From Arabidopsis thaliana (taxonomy: Eukaryota > Streptophyta > Magnoliopsida > Brassicales > Brassicaceae), in assembly GCF_000001735.4 (NCBI RefSeq), contig NC_003074.8, positions 16,747,261 through 16,811,260 of the forward strand: 64,000 nucleotides of DNA, read 5' to 3'. Shown here in pieces: positions 35,459 through 46,594 of this stretch. Position 1 is the stretch's first letter, and each line of letters opens with the position of its first letter. The notes under the pieces are model-generated. The model did not search any database. It was not told the origin of the DNA and saw only the letters and a list, made by a program, of their open reading frames with translations. A program made the position numbers and the translations under genes.

Positions 35459-37357
35459 ATGGCTGATTCAAAATCTGGTGACACGGAAGTAGCGCATCGC
35501 TCTAGCGATCCAAGCGAAAAGCGTGGTGGCTGGATCACTTTACCGTTCATGCTAGGTTTGTTTTTTGTTTTTTTTTGAAACCAAAACATATATAGATGTT
35601 GATACTGGTGAGGTTTTATGTTGTGCAGTTACATTATTAGGCATGTCCATAACTTCTTTCGGATGGGGAATGAACTTGATCGTCTTCTTGATCGAGGAAT
35701 TCCACATCAAGAACATCGCTGCTGCTCAGATTTCAAATGTTGTCAATGGAGTTGTCAACATGTTACCTGTTGTTGCAGCCATCCTAGCTGATTCCTTTTT
35801 TGGGAACATTCCCGTCATCTCCACCTCCACTTTCATTTCTCTGGCTGTAAGTTAAACACTCACTAATTCTATTCTATGTTCTGATATACAAAGCTTACCA
35901 GCTTTAAAACCATTTTTTCAGGGAACCTCTCTCTTGACCTTAATCACATCTTTGAACTACTTGATGCCTAGACCGTGTGAAACGGGGTCAATTCTATGCC
36001 AGTCGCCATCAAAACTACAGCTTGGGATCTTGTATGTAGCCTTAGCTCTAGTGATCATTGGATCAGCTGGGACGCGGTTCACCTTGGCAGCCGCGGGTGC
36101 GAACCAATATAAGAAGCCTAAAGAACAAGGAAGATTCTTCAACTGGTTCTTCCTTGCACTGTATATTGGAGCTATTACTGGCACGACAGCGATTGTATAT
36201 ACACAAGACAATGCTAGCTGGAAACTTGGGTTCGGTCTATGTGCCGTTGCTAACTTGATCAGTTTCATCGTTTTCATCGCCGGGGTTAGATTCTACAAGC
36301 ATGACAAACCCTTGGGAAGTCCTTATACAAGCCTGATCCGTGTTTTAGTTGCTGCTACAATGAAAAGAAAGGCAGTGATTTCATCAAAAGACGAAGACTA
36401 TCATCAATATGGTCTCGGGAAAGAGGCCAAGACTTATACTACAATGCCCTCCAAGAGCTTTAGGTTAAGACCAAAACCTTGCTTGATTCATGAAAGTTTA
36501 ACCAGAACTAAAAAGAGCTTTACATTTTCAGGTTCTTGAACCGTGCAGCATTAAAGAACAAAGAAGATTTAAACACGAGTGGTGACTCAAGTAATAACAT
36601 GTGGAGGCTATGCTCTGTTCAGGAAGTAGAAGACTTCAAAGCCATTCTCCGACTTGTACCTCTCTGGGCAGCCGTCATGTTCCTCAGCACTCCCGTGGCA
36701 GTACAAATGAGCATGACGGTTCTCCAAGCTTTGGTCATGGACCGCAAACTTAGCCCGCACTTCGAAGTCTCTGCCGGGTCTCTACAAGTCATAGTACTCG
36801 TCTTTGGTTGTGTCTTTATCATGCTCAACAACTGGATCATCTATCCCATGTACCAAAAGCTAATCGGCAAACCACTGACACCACTTCAACAAGTTGGGAT
36901 CGGTCACGTTTTCACCATCCTAAGCATGGCGATATCAGCTGTTGTGGAAGCAAAGAGACTGAAAACAGTTGAAAATGGAGGCCATCCCATGTCAGTGCTA
37001 TGGCTAGTTCCTGCTCTTGTGATGGTTGGAATAGGCGAGGCGTTTCATTTTCCCGCGAATGTTGCAGTATTCTATGGAGAATTCCCTGAGTCTCTGAAGA
37101 ACACCGCAACTTCATTGACCTCAGTGGTGATTGGAATCTCTTTCTATCTGAGCACAGCTGTTATCGACGTGATCCAAAGAACCACCTCGTGGTTACCAAA
37201 TGACATAAACCATGGAAGAGTTGACAATGTTTACTGGGTTGTAGTCATAGGAGGAGTCTTGAATCTCGGCTATTTCCTTGTCTGCTCTTGGTTTTACAAA
37301 TACAGAAACCTCAAGGATGATGATCATGAACAAGATCCTAAAGATGTTAAAACCTAG
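35459..37357 (+). CDS. NPF2.5: NPF2.5-like NAXT-clade transporter
   Basis: Four exons: 35459-35555, 35629-35846, 35922-36463 and 36532-37357, giving 560 residues. Helix 1 LPFMLVTLLGMSITSFGW lacks acidic residues. VDNVYWVVVIGGVLNLGYF forms the last helix. It is most similar to the NPF2.4 copy immediately upstream, including the LPFML start and the VRVLVAATMKRKAVIS-type loop. Arabidopsis NPF2.5 is described as a root cortical plasma-membrane chloride exporter. The substrate is inferred from that identity. The intron 3 donor (AGGTTAAG) is slightly off consensus but in frame. Confidence 0.93.
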
Positions 37358-37785
37358 GACACAACATGTTGTTTTCCTAGTTTTCTTTGCATTGTAGTAG
37401 TCTTGATAATCAACCTAAGACACAACATGTTCTTGTAAAAATTACAATGAAAATAATGAAGGAACCAGTTTCATGACTTCCACAGATCTTTCGGTTTGTG
37501 AAACTTCACCAAATACAAATTCAGTGTCAAGATTATATTGTACATTATGTGAAATTGACAACATGATTCTTAAAACGTATTTTTATGTTTAATAATAACT
37601 AGTGGATGAAACTGTTGAAGAATAATGCATGTGATGACAATCGATGATCTGGTAAACTCTTTTTAATATTCACTAGCTGTCAGAAACTAATTTTCATGGA
37701 TAAAGAAAGACTAATGACACATTATTCCTCATTATTTACATTAAAATCATTTCTCAGCTTACACAGAGTTACTCTGTTCTCTATC
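37358..37785. other. Spacer between NPF2.5 and NPF2.1
   Basis: A short spacer with the 3' UTR of NPF2.5, where GACACAACATGTT occurs twice. The promoter of NPF2.1 lacks the block shared by NPF2.2-NPF2.5. Nothing else is seen. Confidence 0.5.
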
Positions 37786-39685
37786 ATGGCTGGTTTAGTA
37801 TTATCTAATGACACAGAAGCAAAGATCTCCGGTGATTGCAAACGCGGTGGCTGCATCACTTTTCCGTTCATGATAGGTTAGTTTTGTGTTTAGGATTTTT
37901 ATTTCTATTTTAGATGCAACATAGGGTCATCACAAAGTGTTTTTGGGTTCTATTTGGTGCAGCTACATTGTTAGGTATTTCAGTGACTTCTTATGGATGG
38001 GTACTGAACTTGATTGTCTTCTTGATCGAGGAATATAACATCAAGAGCATAGCTGCTGCTCAGATTTCAAACATTGTCAATGGATGTCTCAGCATGTTGC
38101 CTGTTGTTACAGCCATTCTCGCTGATTCTTTCTTTGGAAACATTCCTGTAATCTCGGCTTCTGCTTTCATTTCTCTGCTTGTAAGTTAGTCCAAGAACTC
38201 GTTGATTCTCTACTATCTTTATCTACAAAGCTCACAAGTTTTAAAACGTTTTTTTCAGGGCATCTTTCTCTTGACTCTGATCTCATCTTTCGAAAACTTG
38301 AGACCTAGACCGTGTGAAACAGGCTCAATCCTATGCCAATCGCCATCAAAACTCCACCTCGGGGTCTTGTATGCAGCGTTAGCTCTAGTGACTGCTGGAA
38401 CTTCTGGGACACGGGTGGCTTTGGCATCTGCTGGTGCAAACCAGTATGATAAACCTAGAGACAAAGGAAGCTTCTTCAACTGGTACTTCCTCACGGTAAA
38501 TACAGGCGCGATTATTAGCGCGACAGCAATTGTATATACACAGGAGAATGCTAGCTGGAGACTCGGGTTTGGTCTTTGTGCAGCTGCTAATTTGATCAGT
38601 TTCATAGTTTTCATTTCCGGGAAGAGATTCTACAAGCATGACAAACCAATGGGAAGTCCCTTCACAAGCCTTATCCGCGTCTTAGTCGCTGCTATACTGA
38701 AAATCAAGGTAGTGACCTCTTCCAAAGAAGAAGATTATCACCGGGAAGTTGAAAAAGAATCCAAGACTTGTATTGGAATGCCTTCCAAGAGCTTCAGGTG
38801 AATATAAAAAGCTTGTGTTGTTGTGAATTCTAAAACATGAACTAAACAAGCTTTTATATGTGCAGGTTTTTGAACCGTGCAGCATTAAAGAGCGAAAAGG
38901 ACTTAAATCAAGAAGATGGCTTATGTCATAACCCTTGGAGGTTATGTTCTGTTGAGGAAGTAGAAGATTTTAAATCTGTTCTCAGAGTTCTTCCTCTATG
39001 GTTAGCAATCTTATTCGTTGGAACTTCCATTGGTGTCCAAGCAAGCATGACGGTTCTCCAAGCTCTGGTAACAGACCGAGGACTCGACTCTAAATTTAAA
39101 GTCCCGGCCGGGTCTCTACAAGTAATAGTACTCATCTCTTCATGCGTCTTTCTCGTGCTCAATAACTGGACTATTTATCCCATCTATCAGAAGATAACTC
39201 ATAAACAGCTGACACCACTGCAACAAGTCGGTATAGGCCAAGTTTTCAACATCCTTAGCATGGCAATCTCCGCCATCGTGGAAGCAAAAAGGCTGAAAAC
39301 AGTTGAAAATGAGCATCCTATGTCAGTGTTATGGCTGTTACCACCTCTTGTGATAGTTGGAATTGGCGATGCCTTTCATTATATGGCGAATGTTGCAGTG
39401 TTCTATGGAGAGTTCCCTGAGTCTATGAGGAACACAGCAACCTCTGTGACCTCGGTGGCGTTTGGAATCTCCTTCTATTTAAGTACAGCTCTAATAAACT
39501 TGATACAGAGGACCACCGCGTGGTTACCAGACGACATTAACCACGGGAGAGTGGACAATGTGTACTGGGTTTTGGTCATTGGAGGTGTCTTGAACCTTGG
39601 CTATTTCTTTGTCTGCTCTTGGTATTTCACGTACAGAAAAATCCAAGATGATAACAGACAAGATCCTAAAGATGTTACAAACTAA
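37786..39685 (+). CDS. NPF2.1: NPF2.1-like NAXT-clade transporter
   Basis: Four exons: 37786-37876, 37963-38180, 38259-38797 and 38866-39685, giving 555 residues. It is the last gene of the array. Helix 1 FPFMIATLLGISVTSYGW again has no Glu or Arg. It is the most divergent of the seven in places, for example GTRVALASAGANQYDKPRDK and the C-terminus YFTYRKIQDDNRQD. It is intact, with about twelve membrane helices. By order it is At3g45720. I know of no established substrate, and anion export is clade inference. Confidence 0.92.
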
Positions 39686-40312
39686 GACACAACATGTTTT
39701 GTTTCATTTTTCTCTACATTTGTCTTGAGTCAATATCTCATTTGCACCTGTTAACTGTAGCGTTTGACCATCAAGGTTATATAATTTCAGATAAGAGTTT
39801 GGAGTCTTGAATTATGACTGAGAAACAGATCAACAAAAGTTGCCACCACCAGAGCAACGAAAGATTACTCTAAAGCCCTAAAAGGTTAAAGTTAATCACT
39901 TAACGAGTTACTTTGAAGCTAACTGAAACAAAGTTTGAAGAAATGAGACAAACAGAATTTCATGTTCTATATGAAGATATAAGGTAGCATTTGATTATCT
40001 GTTAACCATATGGTTTGGTATATAAATTTTTGGTTTAATGAGACACAGAAAACTTCCCCAAGTCTATTACTCTAAGAAACATGAATTAGCCATGAAGTTA
40101 TAACAGAATTAGTTGTTGTGACTAATGAAACAGAGTAAACAGAAAAGAAAAAAAATCGAATGGTAAGATTTTAAACCTGCAGGCGTTCTCAATCGGAAGC
40201 CGTAGGAGAGCTTTCATGGTCCCATCCCTTGATTTGTTCTCTACTCTACTTGAAAGAACATATATATATCTTGGCCTACAAGGCTACAATGCAAGACATT
40301 AAACCATCAGAT
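39686..40312. other. Spacer after the NPF array
   Basis: Contains the 3' UTR of NPF2.1 and AT-rich sequence up to the MITE. No gene is supported. Confidence 0.5.
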
Positions 40313-40320
40313 CAAATAAT

Positions 40321-40750
40321 TATAGCTGTCAAATGGACGGGTCCGTCCAGGGACCATTGGGCGTGTCCGTATGGACAGTTTTTTTTATGGGCCAAGTTGG
40401 ACGGTTCATAATGGACAATGGTCCGAAAAATGTCCATGCCTAATAAAGACCATGTCCATATGGGCAAGCCCATGTATAGCCCATTTTATTATTGATAAAT
40501 CAAAAATCATGATTTTAAAGAATTGTGTTTTTGCATTTTGCATTTTTCCGACAAAACGGTAAAATTGTGTTTTTCCCTCAATTCATGCCCATGGGCAGCC
40601 CATTGTCCATATGGTCAAACCCATATTATCCGCGGACAAAACTGGTCATATGCCCAATTGGACCATTTGTTTTATGGTCTGGAATATAGCCCGTCCATAT
40701 GCATTTGGACTGGGCAAGCCTATGGGCCGCCTGTCCAGTTGACAGTTCTA
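40321..40750. mobile_element. hAT-type MITE with 8-bp target duplication
   Basis: A 430-base non-coding element. Its left end TATAGCTGTCAAATGG is matched by the inverted right end CCAGTTGACAGTTCTA. Perfect 8-base direct repeats CAAATAAT flank it at 40313-40320 and 40751-40758. The inside is full of TGGACGGG/CCCATTGTCCAT words. An 8-bp duplication is the hAT hallmark. There is no transposase, so it is non-autonomous. The open frames inside are not genes. Confidence 0.88.
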
Positions 40751-40758
40751 CAAATAAT

Positions 40759-41731
40759 GTACCTACTAACAGAACATTGTAAGAAGCTACAGATATAGTA
40801 ATTAGTACATGTCCAATGTAAATCCACTCATACATTTCTTCTCTCTTTGTTTTACTTTAAAATATCGATTGAGCAATTTCGATCTCTAGGGATTTAAAGA
40901 AGTGAAACCAAAATTGTTTCTGACGAGCGATTAAGAACCCCTCTTTTACCGCAATTGACAATAGATAAACATTATACATCTCAGAGAAACCTTCTCCATT
41001 TTCATAAACCCTTTTCTACAGTGATCGTCTCGAAGCAGAAACACTGTTCACGATTTTTTCAACGCGGGAAAATTTATTTATCTTAGGGATCATCTAAATA
41101 CAGTGAACCTCATCAGATTGGGTCCAAAACCAGGTTTTAGACTGAGTCAACGACAACGACTGTATTAGCGTGTTGATGACACATGTCTCTCCGTTGTCAC
41201 GTATAATCACCGTTCATTTATGAATTTAAGTACGTTATTTCTATTCGAATTACCCAAATTAACCTACGTACGTAGCTTGCTCCGCAAGTGAATAGAATTG
41301 GTCTATAGACAATAAATATATATACTTTTAATAATAAAGGGTTTGTAATTGTTGAAACATATGTTAACTAATTATCTTCAGATAAATTTACTAATTCGTT
41401 CGTAACATGTTACAAATTTCTATCGTTGTTGTCTACAAAATTTCTTACAAATTTCTGACGAGAATAATACCAAATATACCCTCCAGCTTCTCCCACACGT
41501 TCTTCGTATAACCATGCCCTGACCAAAATAAATGTTAGCGTAGGGGAAAAAAACAAAACAGAACAGCTCTGCTCTGTCTCTATAAAAAGCTTTCTCACTT
41601 TCTCGTTCTCATTCAGACACTTTTTCATTCAGACACTCATTCAGACACTTTTGTCACCTCACTTACTCTCTCTGTCTCTCCCCCCTCTCCCTCTCTCATA
41701 TTTCTCTTTTTTCTATAAACATATTTCAGAA
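40759..41731. other. Spacer and promoter of the first small-protein gene
   Basis: AT-rich to 41130. From about 41150 to 41300 it holds a block conserved with about 42440-42640. A TATAAAAA box is at 41581, and the leader is CT-rich (41640-41710). Confidence 0.55.
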
Positions 41732-41878
41732 ATGGAGTTATTGTCTCCCAACAATTCCAGGAGAACCAAACAATGGCTTCCTCCGAGAAGAGGACAGGTC
41801 AAGATCATGATCGTCCGCAAACTCCTCAAATCGACGGCCTCGATCGTTTCACTGTGGAAGAGGCGAGATTGTAAATAA
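41732..41878 (+). CDS. Small basic protein with RRGQVKIMI motif
   Basis: A single-exon 48-residue protein, probably At3g45730. The frame is open further upstream, but the ATG at 41732 is chosen because its product (MELLSPNNSRR) aligns with the start of the paralog at 42812 ([11 protein letters not shown]). The core PPRRGQVKIMIVRKLL (17-32) is shared. A basic PRRGxVK tract is found in several short plant proteins of unknown role. It has no signal peptide or membrane helix. A TATA box lies at 41581. The function is not known to me. Confidence 0.7.
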   Translation: MELLSPNNSRRTKQWLPPRRGQVKIMIVRKLLKSTASIVSLWKRRDCK

Positions 41879-42811
41879 CTGTGTACATACTTTTTGTTGT
41901 TGTTTTAATGTTAATTATGTACATACTTTGTAAGATGTAATCTCATGTATCACGTATGAAAAAAAAAGTTTTTGTTAGAAGATATTTTTTGCTTATTAAT
42001 CTCTATATTATGTAGACAAATTTTCTTTTCTTCCTTGTAAATATTTACAAGTTGTTCCATATATTACATGCCATAACTTAAAAATGATACTAACGGGTCT
42101 TGGACCAAAACTGATATCTGTTGGGACATGCATAAAGCCTAACATAACAATTAACAAGTGTCATAAATTTTGGATTCACTTGTAGCGATGATACAACGAA
42201 AGTAAAACTACTTATTACATTTGTCAAATGATACTATATAGGTAGCTCATAACTATGTATAGATCTCTAAAATTCATCTAAACCCGAATTCTGCCGTGTG
42301 GAATTAACAAAAAAAAAAAAAAGAAGAGTAAATCATTTGAACAATTACGTGTGTTACATTCCTGTTAATCATATTTATATATGTATAGGTTAAAGCTTGC
42401 TTATCTACTATGGAACAAAGAGGATCTATAATAACCCTTCAGCAAGTCAGCGACAAAGACTGTAGTAGCGCGTTACGATAGTGATAACGTTCACACGTGT
42501 CTCCATTGCCACATCTACTCAGACACCAACCAAAAAAACCTTGTAGATCACACATGTTACTGAATTAATTACGTTATCTCTAATAAGAATTACCAAAGTA
42601 ACCTTACGTAGCTTGCTCTGCAAGTGAAAGAATTGGTCTTCAAAAGACTTGGTCTGTGACTTTGTGAGTGTTGTGTGTCTCAAAGCCTTATTTAATAACC
42701 TCTCTCTCAACTTTATGTTACTCGCATTTAAATTTGTTTCTCTGCTTCACTCTTTTGATTTCTTTCTACTTCTTTTTTTCACACAGATCTTAAGATACTA
42801 CAACTGCGACC
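41879..42811. other. Spacer and duplicated promoter of the second small gene
   Basis: The 3' half (42440-42640) repeats the promoter block at 41150-41300. Shared words are CAACGACTGTA/CAAAGACTGTA, CACGTGTCTCC-like, and CGTAGCTTGCTCTGCAAGTG followed by AATTGGTCT. The rest is AT-rich. Confidence 0.55.
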
Positions 42812-43030
42812 ATGGAGCTTCCATCTCCTTACAGCTCAAGAAAGGAGGAATCAACTGTTCCTCCGAAGAGAGGCCGAGTCAAGATCATGATCTTTCGTGA
42901 TCTAGTCAGATCGGAAACCTCGATGGCACCGACTCCGAGGAGAGGCCGAATCAAGAAAATGATCGCGGGTGATCTAGTCGGATCAGGGAAACAGAACAAC
43001 TACGACGGAGACGGTAAGAGAGGAGGCTAG
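42812..43030 (+). CDS. Small basic protein, tandem paralog with doubled motif
   Basis: A single-exon 72-residue protein, a tandem copy of the gene at 41732. The motif occurs twice, as [16 protein letters not shown] (17-32) and [16 protein letters not shown] (41-56). So the second half looks like an internal duplication of the first. The C-terminus is [14 protein letters not shown]. The start matches the paralog. It is rich in Lys/Arg and has no membrane helix. The function is unknown. Confidence 0.65.
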   Translation: MELPSPYSSRKEESTVPPKRGRVKIMIFRDLVRSETSMAPTPRRGRIKKMIAGDLVGSGKQNNYDGDGKRGG

Positions 43031-43569
43031 TTAAGCAGACTCTCCGACTACATACACTTTATCTCCATGCCAGCTTCCAGACAATCCCTTTCTCTGAGAA
43101 GATGATCGGATTTTCATATTCATTTGAAAATCTTGTATGAAATGTAATATAGTTGTTGGCTTTGGCTTCTTCTTTCGAATATGTTATACAAAAAGTTTAT
43201 TATTTTTGTTGGGGTAAATTAAAGATTTAAAGGTAAGTTACTCTGTTTCATACAAAGTTTGGGCCTCTGGGCTAATATTTTGGTATCTATGTAAAAATGT
43301 AAATATTATGTTTCTTTAGAAGTTTATTTTTGTATCTTTGTAGTAAATTGTATCTTTGTGAAAATGTAAATCTACTTAACATTTTGATGAAGTCAACAAA
43401 AAAAATCTGATTTTAACTGAGGGATGAAATTGTAGTTACTCCAAATTTGAGGATAAATGTCGTAATAAATAAACATAGATGGCTAAATCTGTAATTAACC
43501 TTTTTAGAAAGAGGGTTTATTGTATAATTTTTTCTCCCAAATCTTTTTTTTTTCCGCCGCCGTGAAAAA
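43031..43569. other. Spacer upstream of the HAD hydrolase gene
   Basis: 3' UTR of the small gene, then AT-rich sequence. TTGTATCTTTGTAGTAAATTG-type words repeat near 43330. No other feature is seen. Confidence 0.5.
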
Positions 43570-46020
43570 ATGAATCATCTTCTAATCTTAGCGAGAAACT
43601 CGCTGCGGCGGCGGAATTTTAATCTCCGACCACCGTCTCGTTCCTTCAGTAGCACCATCTCACCGGAATCGAATCGGTGAGCTCTCCTCTCCCGCTTCTG
43701 CTTTCCTTCCTTTTCCTCATTTATCGCCTCTCTTCCTGATTCTGACCCCAAACAAAAAAACAAAACACAGCTCGTCTTTTGGCATAGCATTCGATATCGA
43801 TGGAGTTATTCTTCTTGGTTCCTCTCCCGTTGGTGGCTCTCCTAGCGCTCTCCGACGTCTCTACGATGATTCCGGTATGCAATCATTGATTTCTAGAACC
43901 TGCTTAATTAGGTTGTCAACAATGTACATTGTTGTAGATTGACTCTAGGCCAAGTACTGGTTTAGGTTTAATTTGTAATCTTTCCAGTGTATGATGAGTT
44001 TTGAGGTTGCTTTTGCAGGTGCTTTGAAGATACCTTTCTTATTCTTGACTAATGGTGAGTCTTTGTTATGAGTCTTAAAATAGGTCAAATGAGTGAATTA
44101 TATAGTTAACATCACTTTTTGTCATTGGTTATGGCAGGAGGTGGCTTGCCTGAATCTAAACGGGCTTCTGAGATGAGTCATTTATTAGGTGTTCAAGTTT
44201 CTCCATTGCAGGTTGAAACCTTGTCACATCATTTCCTTTGTATTTTGTTTCTGTAGAGTGTGGATGTTACAGTAGTCGCCAAAGTTAAGTTTTAGTAACT
44301 GTAACTCTTTTGATGTAATCTCTTTGACATTTTGTTCATGTTTCAGGTGATACAAGCACATTCACCCTTTCGGAAGCTAGTAAATAGGTAAGTTATAAAA
44401 TCACATAGTGCACAAGAAAGACCTTGCAAACAATTTTATAAGATATTCTATTCCTTGGTTTGGTCAGAAAGATGTTTAGTGATTTGCTTGGACCAGGTTT
44501 GAAAATGAGCTTGTTGTTGCAGCTGGAAAAGGGGAACCTGCCGCGGTGATGTCTAATTATGGTTTCAAGTAAGCTTAGGGCTCTTTTCTTGAATTTTCTG
44601 ATTTTCGTTAGTTTCTGCTTCAAACTTCTGTTCAGGTGATTTATACATGTACATTTATTTTTCAGAAACGTCATTTCAATGGACGAATATGCCTCTTACT
44701 TTGACAACATTGATCCCTTGGCGCCATATAAGAAATTGATGTTCAGGCAGGATGGTCACAAGGAGCTTAGATCAAGAGAAGATGTTCTATCCCAAAGAGT
44801 TCAGGCAGCATTTATAGTTAGTGATCCAGTTGATTGGAGCCGAGACATCCAGGTTTCTCCTGCTTCACATATCTTTATTTTCAGATGTGATACTTATCTG
44901 ATAAAATCCTTTAAGCACACATGACACATCGTAATAAATAAGGCAAAGTGGACTTTTGTATTTCTATATCACTGGCTTCACGATTATGTGGAAAAAAAAA
45001 CAAAAGAAAACACATTTTAAATGGTCTTTGGCTGTAGATCCTCATAGTTTTTGTTGGGGGCAGCAGAGCTTGGTTAACATTTTTTGCTACTAACTCACGG
45101 TGAATGAATACTGATTGATACTTTTGGTCAGGTTCTTTGTGACATTTTACGAACTGGAGGACTTCCTGGGAAAGAAATTGGACCTCAACCTCATTTGTAC
45201 ATTGCCAATGACGATTTAGACTACCAGGTTCTGGTGAATCCGTTGTTATTTCTCCATTCTTTTGATTTACTTTATGGTATACTGATGCATTGTCAACTAA
45301 ATTCAGACTGAGTTTCCTACTGAACGTCTTGGCATGGGAGCTTTTAGAATCGCGTTAGAATCAATCTTCAACAGGTAATAACCAAATTCAAAGCACACAC
45401 ATTCCATATGTTCACATTTTTTCCTCATTTGTTCAATTCAGTTTTGCATGATTGAGTTTGAATACATACTTGCAGAATTCATGAAAAACCTCTAGAGTAC
45501 ACATCATTTGGCAAACCAAATCCATTTGTGTTCAAAAACGCAGAAGATGTTCTGAAAGAAATCGCTACATCCCCTTATTCTTCAAACCAAGGAAGTCACC
45601 ACTTCAAGACACTATATATGATCGGGGACAACCCTAAAATCGACATCAGAGGCGCACGACAGGTTTCGTACTCTTTCTCTCAGACTAGAGTTGGTCATCT
45701 CGCCATAAAACATTCCTCTAATCTTACCTTAAACCATTAGTAGTCTATTAAAAGTAAATCTGTGTGACAGGCTGGGACTCCTTGGTTTTCAATATTAACG
45801 AGAACCGGAGTTTTCAAAGGAAAAGATAACCATTCCGAGTTTCCAGCTGATCTGGTAAGCATCAACATCATCACTTAGCCTTTAAAAGAAGATTATTATT
45901 ATTCCCGTGAGTTTATGTTCATGTGAAACTGTTTAACTTCTTCAGGTCGTTGACACCGTCGAGGAAGCAGTTGATTTCATTTTGACAAGAGAGTCCGCCA
46001 AGCAAAGCTTACTGTCATGA
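43570..46020 (+). CDS. CECR5/HDHD5-like HAD hydrolase, likely mitochondrial
   Basis: Twelve exons: 43570-43676, 43771-43874, 44019-44054, 44138-44211, 44347-44387, 44497-44568, 44666-44852, 45132-45227, 45307-45374, 45476-45662, 45771-45854 and 45946-46020. They give 376 residues. The N-terminus (MNHLLILARNSLRRRNF...RSFSS) is Arg/Ser-rich without acids, like a mitochondrial presequence. HAD motif I is FDIDGVILLG (nucleophile Asp44, Asp46). FLTNGGG is motif II, and MIGDNPKIDIRGA is motif IV. This is the CECR5/HDHD5 subgroup. The substrate is unknown, and phosphatase activity is inferred from the fold. By order it is At3g45740. A relic of its last exon lies at 54.14 kb. Confidence 0.93.
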
Positions 46021-46594
46021 GTTATATCACTCTCATTTTTTCTGACCAGTCCAAGTATTTCTTGACGATTTGAGATTTTATTTAACATATTGGTTATTTT
46101 CACGGCGAGGCCAAAGAAATGGTGTAGTAACAAGTAAACAGAAATTAGTGAACATTATTGAATCTAGAAGTCACTATTTTCTTTATGATTTGAGATTTTA
46201 TTCAACTTTCAACATATTGTGTTCTCTTCACTATTGTGATTACATTACTAAATTGATAAGTCATTATTTTGGTATTAAATCGTTTAAATGCTCTTTCAAT
46301 TAATGTTTGTACTAAGGATCTAAGGCAAATAGACATTATAAAAAACATTAGTTTCACAACATTTACTTTCAAATGATTTCTTACATAAAAGTTGGTTACA
46401 AATCCTCCAATCCAAATTTAAACCGAATCCAGAATAAACAGTAAAATACAACATTCATGACACTTTCTCATCACCCAAAACTGTAGTTACATCAATTCCC
46501 TTCTAATATTGATTCCGGCTTCATATAATATGAAGTTATAAACATCTTAAAAAAATGGTTGGTGATTGGTTTTTAACTTTGCTGACCAAAAACC
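46021..46594. other. Convergent spacer
   Basis: Convergent 3' ends of the HAD gene (+) and the nucleotidyltransferase gene (-). Parts of it (around 46375-46445) recur near 54390-54450, supporting a block duplication. Confidence 0.6.

Noticed and set aside
40371-40835. Several 60-90-codon open frames
   Set aside because: They lie inside the hAT-type MITE and come from its repeated GGACGGG/CCATTGTCC words.
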